64,000 nucleotides of DNA, taken from the NCBI GenBank assembly GCA_964468045.1, contig CAYXTO010000016.1:19030-83029 (forward strand). The letters are read 5' to 3'. This document shows, piece after piece, positions 57,929 to 64,000 of this stretch. This stretch comes from JAWKXU01 sp964468045. Its GTDB lineage: Bacteria; Pseudomonadota; Alphaproteobacteria; Sphingomonadales; Sphingomonadaceae. The first letter of the stretch is position 1; each line of letters opens with the position of its first letter. Made by a program: the position numbers and the translations under genes. Below the pieces are notes generated by a model. It worked only from the letters and a program-made list of their open reading frames with translations, did no database searches and was not told where the DNA came from.

Positions 57929-59950
57929 TTACTGATCGAGAAAGCTGCGCATCTTGCGGCTGCGGCTCGGATGCTTGAGCTTTCTCAGCGCCTTGGCCTC
58001 GATCTGGCGGATACGTTCGCGCGTCACCGAGAATTGCTGGCCCACTTCTTCAAGCGTGTGATCGGTATTCATGCCGATGCCGAAGCGCATGCGCAGCACG
58101 CGTTCCTCACGCGGGGTGAGGCTGGCCAGCACGCGAGTGACGGTTTCCTTGAGATTAGCCTGAATTGCGGCGTCCACCGGAATGATCGCGTTCTTGTCCT
58201 CGATGAAATCGCCCAGATGCGAATCCTCCTCGTCGCCGATCGGCGTTTCGAGGGAGATCGGCTCCTTGGCGATCTTCATCACCTTGCGGACCTTTTCGAG
58301 CGGCATGGAAAGGCGCTCGGCCATTTCCTCGGGCGTCGGCTCGCGGCCCTGCTCGTGCAGGAACTGGCGCGACGTGCGCACCAGCTTATTGATCGTTTCG
58401 ATCATGTGGACCGGGATACGGATGGTCCGCGCCTGATCAGCGATCGAGCGGGTGATCGCCTGTCTGATCCACCAGGTGGCGTAGGTGCTGAACTTGTAGC
58501 CCCGGCGATATTCAAACTTGTCGACCGCCTTCATCAGGCCGATATTGCCTTCCTGGATGAGGTCCAGGAACTGCAAGCCGCGATTGGTGTATTTCTTGGC
58601 GATCGAGATCACGAGCCGAAGGTTGGCCTCCACCATCTCCTTCTTGGCGATCCTTGCCTCGCGCTCGCCCTTCTGCACCATGTTCACGATACGGCGGAAT
58701 TCGTTGAGCGACATGCCGGTGGCGGCGGCGATATCCGCGATCTCAGCGCGGATCCGCTCCACCGCGTCCGCCTCGTTCTCGGCAAAGGCGGCCCACTTCT
58801 TGTCCTTCTTGGACATTTCGGCCAGCCAGCCATCGTCCAGCTCGCGGCCGATATAGCTGTCGAGGAAATCCTTCCGCGGAACCTTGTGACGCTCCGCAAG
58901 GCGCAGCATCTGCCCGCCTAGCGCCGTCAGGCGCCGGTTAAAGGCGTAGAGATTGTCCACCAGGAATTCGATCTTGGTGGCGTGGAACTGAACGCTTTCG
59001 ACTTCTGCGGTCAGCTCTTCGCGGAGGCTCTGATACTTCTTTTCCTTGGCGTCGGCGAATTCGCCGCCAATGCCGAGGGCGTCGAGCCGTTCCGCCTGGA
59101 TCTTCTCGAACTTCCGGAAAAGGGTGGTGATGCGCGCGAACCGCTCCAGCGCTTCGGGCTTGAGCGCGGCTTCCATCTGGGCAAGGCTGAGGGTGTTGTC
59201 ATCCTCATCCTCTTCCTCACGGCGGCGGGACGTGCGTTCGCCATCCTCGTCCTCTTCGCCGACCTCTTCCTCTTCCTCGATGTCTTCCTCTTCCTTGTAG
59301 GAAGGGCCAGCGGTCTTCTCGCTGATTTCGCCATCGTCGTCGCCATCCTCATCCTCGAGGTTTTCAGGCGCCGGTTCCTTTGAAAGCATCGCATCGAGAT
59401 CCAGGATCTCGCGCAGCTGCATCTCTTCCTTGTTGAGCGCTTCCGACCATTGAATGATGGCGTGGAAGGTAATCGGGCTTTCGCACAAGCCCATGATCAT
59501 CGTGTCGCGGCCTGCCTCGATGCGCTTGGCGATGGCGATTTCGCCTTCGCGGCTGAGCAGCTCGACCGCGCCCATTTCGCGCAGATACATGCGCACCGGA
59601 TCGTCCGTGCGCTCGATCGTTTCCTTCTTCTTCGGAGCGTCGCCAAGCGGCTTCGGACCATCGTCGGCGCTGTCGATCTCGTCGACCGGGCCATCATCTT
59701 CCTGGTTTTCCGCGTCTTCGTCGCTTTCGACGATATTGACGCCCATCTCCGAAATCGCGGACATCACATCCTCGATCTGCTCGGAAGAAAGCTCGTCCTG
59801 CGGCAGCGCCTCGTTCAGCTCGTCATAAGTGACATAGCCCCGGCGCTTTGCCCGGGCGATCAGCTTCTTGATCGACGCTTCGTTGAGGTCGATCAGCGGA
59901 GCATCGTTATTGTCTGTTTTCGCTTCGGACGCCATCTCGTCTCGCTTCAA
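57929..59950 (-). CDS. rpoD: RNA polymerase primary sigma factor RpoD
   Basis: This 673-residue sigma-70 has region 1.1 at the N-terminus, an acidic insert at about 200-255 (runs of Glu and Asp), then regions 2, 3 and 4. GNIGLMKAVDKFEYRRGYKF marks region 2, and VTRERIRQIEAKALRKLKHP is the -35 recognition helix. The start may be 59950 or the ATG at 59935 (MASEAKTD), since 59950 overlaps the dnaG stop. It is the last gene of yqeY-dnaG-rpoD. Confidence 0.98.
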   Translation of the reverse strand: MKRDEMASEAKTDNNDAPLIDLNEASIKKLIARAKRRGYVTYDELNEALPQDELSSEQIEDVMSAISEMGVNIVESDEDAENQEDDGPVDEIDSADDGPKPLGDAPKKKETIERTDDPVRMYLREMGAVELLSREGEIAIAKRIEAGRDTMIMGLCESPITFHAIIQWSEALNKEEMQLREILDLDAMLSKEPAPENLEDEDGDDDGEISEKTAGPSYKEEEDIEEEEEVGEEDEDGERTSRRREEEDEDDNTLSLAQMEAALKPEALERFARITTLFRKFEKIQAERLDALGIGGEFADAKEKKYQSLREELTAEVESVQFHATKIEFLVDNLYAFNRRLTALGGQMLRLAERHKVPRKDFLDSYIGRELDDGWLAEMSKKDKKWAAFAENEADAVERIRAEIADIAAATGMSLNEFRRIVNMVQKGEREARIAKKEMVEANLRLVISIAKKYTNRGLQFLDLIQEGNIGLMKAVDKFEYRRGYKFSTYATWWIRQAITRSIADQARTIRIPVHMIETINKLVRTSRQFLHEQGREPTPEEMAERLSMPLEKVRKVMKIAKEPISLETPIGDEEDSHLGDFIEDKNAIIPVDAAIQANLKETVTRVLASLTPREERVLRMRFGIGMNTDHTLEEVGQQFSVTRERIRQIEAKALRKLKHPSRSRKMRSFLDQ

Positions 59951-61821
59951 TCCAGTTTCTGTCGATCCTGCGCCGCATCGTCATTCGGCACAGCCATTCC
60001 ATGCGCCGGCAGGGCAGCGCGTTTCGATGCCATTTGCCTGAGTCGCTCCTCGAATGCCAGCTTTCGTTTGAGCAAACGTTGCTGCTCCGCATAGGCTCCT
60101 TCGGGATCGCTTGCGAAGCTGTTCGTCGCCACTGCAAGCGCTCGCTCAAGCGCCGGCCTTTCAATGAGCAGTCCAACCGCTTCAGCGAGATCCTCTCTCG
60201 CAAGTTCGGCCGGGAAATCATCGGCAAGGAACGAAAAACGCATATTTTTCGGTTCCATGCCATTAGCCAGCTTGCCTAATATGGAAGTGTCACCGCCATG
60301 TTCAAGGATGTCGGCTGCCTCAATCAACAGATCCACCGCATCTTCGAGAGCGGGATCCGATACCGCCAGCGCGGAAAGCGCCTCGGCATGGCGGGTGATC
60401 TGATCCGGATGGCGGGCAAGCCCTGCCAGAACCGCCCCGGCGAGCTTGTCCCGGGAAGCTCCGGTGTTGATCCGGCGCAAGCGGGCCATCGCTTCGGGGG
60501 AGGTGTCGAGTGTTGGCCTGCTGTCCCGACGCGGGGAAAAGCGGGCCGGCCGGGCCGGAAAAGCGAAGGCCGAGAAGCGGTCCATCAGATCCCGCCGGTA
60601 TAAGGCCTTGATATCGGGATGTGCGATCGTTTCGACATGGCCGAGCAGGCGTTGCTTCAGCCCGGCCTTGTCCTCCGGCGTGGCAAGCGGCAGCGCATCG
60701 CGCTCATGCTGCCACAGCGTGTCGAGCATGGAGCTGGGCTCGACAAGCAATTCCTCCAAAGCCGCGCGGCCATCGCGCCGGATCAGATCATCAGGATCCA
60801 TGCCGGAGGGCAGCCTTACGATTCGCAGGGTGTGGCCCGGACGAAGCAAGGGCAGGGCGCGGGATATCGCCCGCATGGCTGCGCGCTGCCCCGCCGCATC
60901 GCCGTCGAAACAGAGGATTGGGGCATTGCCGATCCTCCAGAGCAGCTCGATCTGCTGTTCGGTAAGTGCAGTGCCCATCGGCGCGACGGCTTCGGCGATG
61001 CCGGCATCGGCGAGGGCAATCACGTCCATGTAGCCTTCGACCACGACGATCCGCTCCGTCTGCCGCGAAGCGGGGGCCGCTCGATGCAGATTGTAAAGGG
61101 TGCGCCCCTTGTCGAAAAGCAGGGTATCGGGTGAATTCAGATATTTAGGGGCGTCAGTTCCAGAGCTTTCGAGAATGCGTCCGCCAAAGGCGATCACTCT
61201 CCCGCGCGCGTCCTGGATCGGCAGCATGAGGCGGCCGCGAAAGCGATCGTAGGGATCGCGCTCCTCCACTGCGATGCGCAGGCCCGCTTCGATCAGCAGA
61301 TCCTCGTCGAACCGAGCGAGTGCCTGACGCAGCGCGTTCCTGCTTTCAGGGGCATAGCCGAACCCGAACGCCTCGATCGTGGCAGGCCTGAAGCCGCGGG
61401 ACCCGAGATAGCGGCGGGCAGATTCGCCATCCGAACCGGACAACTGCGTTCGGAACCACTCCTGCGCAGCGGTCATGACGTCGACCAGGCCAGCGCGCTG
61501 CTCGGCCTGCCGGGCTGCGCGCGGGTCAGGAGCCGGGACTTCCATCCCGGCCTGCGCGGCAAGCTCCTTGACCGCATCCATGAAGGAAAGGCCGCGCTGA
61601 TCGGTCATCCAGCGGATTACGTCGCCATGCGCGCCGCAACCGAAGCAGTGGTAGAATCCCTTTTCATCATTGATCGTGAAACTCGGGGTCTTTTCATTGT
61701 GGAACGGGCAGCAGGCCTTCCATTCGCGCCCGGCCTTGTGGATCTTGGTGGTACGGCCGATAATGGTGGACAGCGTGATCCTGGCCCGCAATTCGTCCAG
61801 CCATTGCGGGGAAAGCGCCAT
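59947..61821 (-). CDS. dnaG: DNA primase
   Basis: This 624-residue primase has the CHC2 zinc finger (CPFHNEKTPSF with the later CFGCGAHGD), the TOPRIM core with VVEGYMDVIALADAG and CFDGDAAGQRA, and a C-terminal DnaB-binding helical domain. The stop overlaps the rpoD start (ATGA), the classical macromolecular synthesis arrangement without rpsU. Confidence 0.98.
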   Translation of the reverse strand: MALSPQWLDELRARITLSTIIGRTTKIHKAGREWKACCPFHNEKTPSFTINDEKGFYHCFGCGAHGDVIRWMTDQRGLSFMDAVKELAAQAGMEVPAPDPRAARQAEQRAGLVDVMTAAQEWFRTQLSGSDGESARRYLGSRGFRPATIEAFGFGYAPESRNALRQALARFDEDLLIEAGLRIAVEERDPYDRFRGRLMLPIQDARGRVIAFGGRILESSGTDAPKYLNSPDTLLFDKGRTLYNLHRAAPASRQTERIVVVEGYMDVIALADAGIAEAVAPMGTALTEQQIELLWRIGNAPILCFDGDAAGQRAAMRAISRALPLLRPGHTLRIVRLPSGMDPDDLIRRDGRAALEELLVEPSSMLDTLWQHERDALPLATPEDKAGLKQRLLGHVETIAHPDIKALYRRDLMDRFSAFAFPARPARFSPRRDSRPTLDTSPEAMARLRRINTGASRDKLAGAVLAGLARHPDQITRHAEALSALAVSDPALEDAVDLLIEAADILEHGGDTSILGKLANGMEPKNMRFSFLADDFPAELAREDLAEAVGLLIERPALERALAVATNSFASDPEGAYAEQQRLLKRKLAFEERLRQMASKRAALPAHGMAVPNDDAAQDRQKLD

Positions 61822-61833
61822 CGCCGGGCGGGA

Positions 61834-62286
61834 TCAGCCGAAGCTGGCTTTCACCAGCGCGCTGGCCTTGCTCATGTCTAGCTGGGTGCCGTGGCGGGAT
61901 TTCAGCTCGGCCATGACCTTGCCCATATCCTTGATGCTGTCCGCACCAAGCTCCGTCTTGATCCTGGCGATTGCCGCGCTCGCTTCCTCTTCGCCCATCT
62001 GCGCGGGCAGGAACTCCTCGATAACCGCAAGTTCGCTCTTCTCCAGGTCGGCTAGTTCCTGCCTTCCGCCCTGTTCGTAAAGGGTGATGGATTCGCGGCG
62101 CTGCTTGGCCATTTTCTGAAGCACGTCGATGATGATCGTATCGTCATCACCAGCGGGCTGGGCAGTGCGCAATTCGATATCCTTGTCCTTGATCTTGGCT
62201 AGGATCAGCCGGATCGCGGCAAGCCGCTCCTTCTCACGCGCTTTCATGGCATCTTTTTGAGCTTGCGTTATCGAATCGCGGAGCAT
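61834..62286 (-). CDS. GatB/YqeY domain protein
   Basis: This 150-residue helical protein begins MLRDSITQAQKDAMKAREKE, a typical YqeY start, and has KIKDKDIELRTAQ and a QRRESITLYEQGGR helix. Related domains form the tRNA-binding tail of GatB; the function of the stand-alone form is not established. It precedes dnaG with 12 bases between and is divergent from carA. Confidence 0.95.
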   Translation of the reverse strand: MLRDSITQAQKDAMKAREKERLAAIRLILAKIKDKDIELRTAQPAGDDDTIIIDVLQKMAKQRRESITLYEQGGRQELADLEKSELAVIEEFLPAQMGEEEASAAIARIKTELGADSIKDMGKVMAELKSRHGTQLDMSKASALVKASFG

Positions 62287-62447
62287 GGAAAGAGATTTCC
62301 TCTCAAGGGGTTGCCGGGATTTCGGGACGGGGCGCGAAGCTTAGCCGATATATTTGCATTTCGATAGCTTGACCCGAGCGTCCCCCACGTCTAGCCGCTG
62401 GGCCTTAGCGCACATCGCCGAAACACTTATTCCGACGGAGCAGCCCC
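62287..62447. promoter_or_regulatory. Divergent promoter region of yqeY-dnaG-rpoD and carAB
   Basis: This is a 161-bp gene-free interval between two divergent operons. A GCTTGACCC at about 62368 could serve as a -35 for carA. No leader peptide or pyrimidine attenuator is seen. Confidence 0.4.
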
Positions 62448-63614
62448 ATGGCCGACGCCGCATTTTCGCACGCGCCCCAACCCGATGGCGCAACCGGCGT
62501 ATTGGTGTTGGCGGACGGAACCGTAATCTGGGGCAAGGGATTCGGGGCGACCGGCAATGCCGTGGGCGAAGTATGCTTCAACACTTCGATGACGGGATAT
62601 CAGGAAGTGATGACGGATCCGTCCTATGCGGCGCAGATCGTCACCTTCACTTTCCCGCATATCGGCAATGTCGGAATCAACGAAGAAGACATCGAATCGA
62701 AGGTGGATGGGGCAGTCGGCTGCGTGGTGCGCGAGGATATTACCCAGGCCTCCAATTTCCGCGCGGAGGGCGAATTCATCGACTGGATGAAATCGCTCGG
62801 CAAGATCGGCCTCGCGGGGGTGGACACGCGCGCGCTGACTCGCCGCATCCGCCTGAATGGCGCACCCAATGCGGTGATCGCGCATGATCCCGAAGGCCAG
62901 TTCGATATTCCCGCGCTGCTGCAGCGCGCCCGGGATTGGCCGGGGCTGGAAGGGATGGACCTCGCCCGTATGGTCAGCCGCGAAAAGCAGGAAGGCTGGG
63001 AAGGCGGCGTGTGGACTCTCGGCAAGGGCTATGCCCGTTCGCCGCGCGATACCCGCCCGCATGTCGTGGCGATGGATTTCGGCGCGAAGGACAATATCTT
63101 CCGCAATCTGGTGAAAGCCGGCGCGAGGGTGACGGTGGTTCCGGCCCAGACGCCGCTCGATGCCATTCTCGAAATGAAGCCGAACGGCGTCTTTCTTTCC
63201 AATGGGCCGGGCGATCCGGCGGCGACCGGGGAATATGCCGTCCCGGTGATCGCGGGCTTGCTGGCGCGCGACGTGCCGCTGTTCGGCATCTGCCTCGGCC
63301 ATCAGATGCTGGCTTTGGCGGCAGGGGCGAAGACCGCGAAGATGCACCAGGGCCATCGTGGCGCGAACCATCCGGTGAAGCGGCTCGAAGATGGGGTGGT
63401 GGAGATCACCAGCATGAATCATGGCTTTGCGGTGGACAATGCGACCTTACCGGAAGGCGTGGAGGAAACCCACGTCAGCCTGTTCGACGGATCGAATTGC
63501 GGAATCGCGATCAAGGGCAAGAAGGCGTTCGGGGTGCAATACCACCCGGAGGCGTCGCCCGGTCCGCAGGACAGCTTCTACCTGTTCCAGAAATTCATTG
63601 GATCTCTCGGCTAA
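62448..63614 (+). CDS. carA: Carbamoyl-phosphate synthase small chain
   Basis: This 388-residue glutamine amidotransferase subunit has an N-terminal domain with FNTSMTGYQEVMTDPSYA and a class I GATase domain with the nucleophile Cys in FGICLGHQML. The His-x-Glu pair lies in QYHPEASPGP. It supplies ammonia to CarB for arginine and pyrimidine synthesis. The stop overlaps the carB start by one base as TAATG. Confidence 0.98.
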   Translation: MADAAFSHAPQPDGATGVLVLADGTVIWGKGFGATGNAVGEVCFNTSMTGYQEVMTDPSYAAQIVTFTFPHIGNVGINEEDIESKVDGAVGCVVREDITQASNFRAEGEFIDWMKSLGKIGLAGVDTRALTRRIRLNGAPNAVIAHDPEGQFDIPALLQRARDWPGLEGMDLARMVSREKQEGWEGGVWTLGKGYARSPRDTRPHVVAMDFGAKDNIFRNLVKAGARVTVVPAQTPLDAILEMKPNGVFLSNGPGDPAATGEYAVPVIAGLLARDVPLFGICLGHQMLALAAGAKTAKMHQGHRGANHPVKRLEDGVVEITSMNHGFAVDNATLPEGVEETHVSLFDGSNCGIAIKGKKAFGVQYHPEASPGPQDSFYLFQKFIGSLG

Positions 63615-64000
63615 TGCCCAAACGCACAGACATCTCCTCGATCCTCGTCATTGGCGCCGGCCCGATCATCATCGGCCAGGCTTGCGAGTTCGACTATTCC
63701 GGCACCCAGGCGATCAAGGCGCTGAAGGAAGAGGGCTACCGCGTGGTCCTCGTCAATTCCAACCCCGCCACGATCATGACCGACCCGGACATGGCCGATG
63801 CCACCTATGTCGAGCCGATCACGCCCGAGATCGTCGCGCGCATCATCGAGAAGGAACGTCCGGACGCGGTGCTGCCGACGATGGGTGGGCAGACCGCGCT
63901 CAACACCGCGCTGGCACTGTTCAACGACGGCACGCTGGAGAAGTTCGGCGTCAAGATGATCGGCGCCGACGCCGACGCCATCGACAAGGCCGAGGACCGC
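63614..64000 (+). CDS. carB: Carbamoyl-phosphate synthase large chain, N-terminal part (cut by window edge)
   Basis: The visible 129 codons begin MPKRTDISSILVIGAGPIII and contain IGQACEFDYSG, VNSNPATIMTD and LPTMGGQTALN, the start of the first ATP-grasp half of CarB. The frame is still open at the window edge; the complete protein should have about 1,080 residues or more. The start overlaps the carA stop. Confidence 0.97.
   Translation, partial: MPKRTDISSILVIGAGPIIIGQACEFDYSGTQAIKALKEEGYRVVLVNSNPATIMTDPDMADATYVEPITPEIVARIIEKERPDAVLPTMGGQTALNTALALFNDGTLEKFGVKMIGADADAIDKAEDR

Noticed and set aside
1..64000. CRISPR array
   Set aside because: I found no regularly spaced direct repeats of 25-40 bases and no cas genes.

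Overview
The window is high-GC DNA from an alphaproteobacterium, most likely a sphingomonad (Sphingomonadales). The evidence is the protein character of the housekeeping genes, the yqeY-dnaG-rpoD block divergent from carAB, and the recJ, leuA, ilvBHC, miaA, serB and purL neighbourhood. I cannot name a genus from sequence alone.

Positions 1 to about 21,700 are the integrase-proximal part of an integrative conjugative element sitting at the 3' end of a tRNA-Glu(TTC) gene. Read on the minus strand from 17,816 down to 1, it carries an F-type type IV secretion system: small exported protein, DsbC-like isomerase, TraA pilin, TraL, TraE, TraK, TraB, TraV, TraC, four small proteins (three clearly membrane proteins), TraW, TraU, a 109-residue protein, a two-gene TraN, TrbC, an S26 signal peptidase, TraF, a TrbB-like thioredoxin protein and the start of TraH. 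Most joints are 4-base ATGA or GTGA overlaps. The left end lies outside the window. On the plus strand follow an XRE regulator, a relaxase-like protein that has lost its catalytic residues, a transporter remnant, an excisionase and a tyrosine integrase. An 18-base motif occurs twice before the XRE gene and once before the excisionase gene.

Positions 21,738 to 34,700 are chromosomal: recJ, three poorly characterised genes, leuA, a YceI-family protein, the ilvB-ilvH-ilvC operon with a hairpin and a small upstream ORF in its leader, and divergent miaA and serB whose 5' ends overlap.

Positions 34,800 to 41,760 hold the most interesting locus. A LuxR-type regulator precedes a seven-gene operon whose order and protein sizes parallel the Pseudomonas functional amyloid operon fapABCDEF. 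It has a small exported protein, two exported proteins with N-x-A-A-G-x-x-N-Q repeats, a C39 peptidase lipoprotein, an exported protein with one repeat-like motif, an extra peptidoglycan-binding protein, and an outer-membrane barrel with an N-terminal coiled coil. A strong terminator hairpin separates the fibre-subunit genes from the export genes. I read this as a divergent alphaproteobacterial Fap-like amyloid system.

Positions 41,790 to 64,000 are mainly housekeeping: purL, xseB, ispA, coaD, a periplasmic cyclophilin, queA, an ABC exporter pair, a TSUP permease, tgt, a fused E1 alpha/beta dehydrogenase, rpsD, a GIY-YIG/TrmJ-like fusion bracketed by direct repeats, nrdR, glyA, rpiB, rpoD, dnaG, yqeY, carA and the start of carB.
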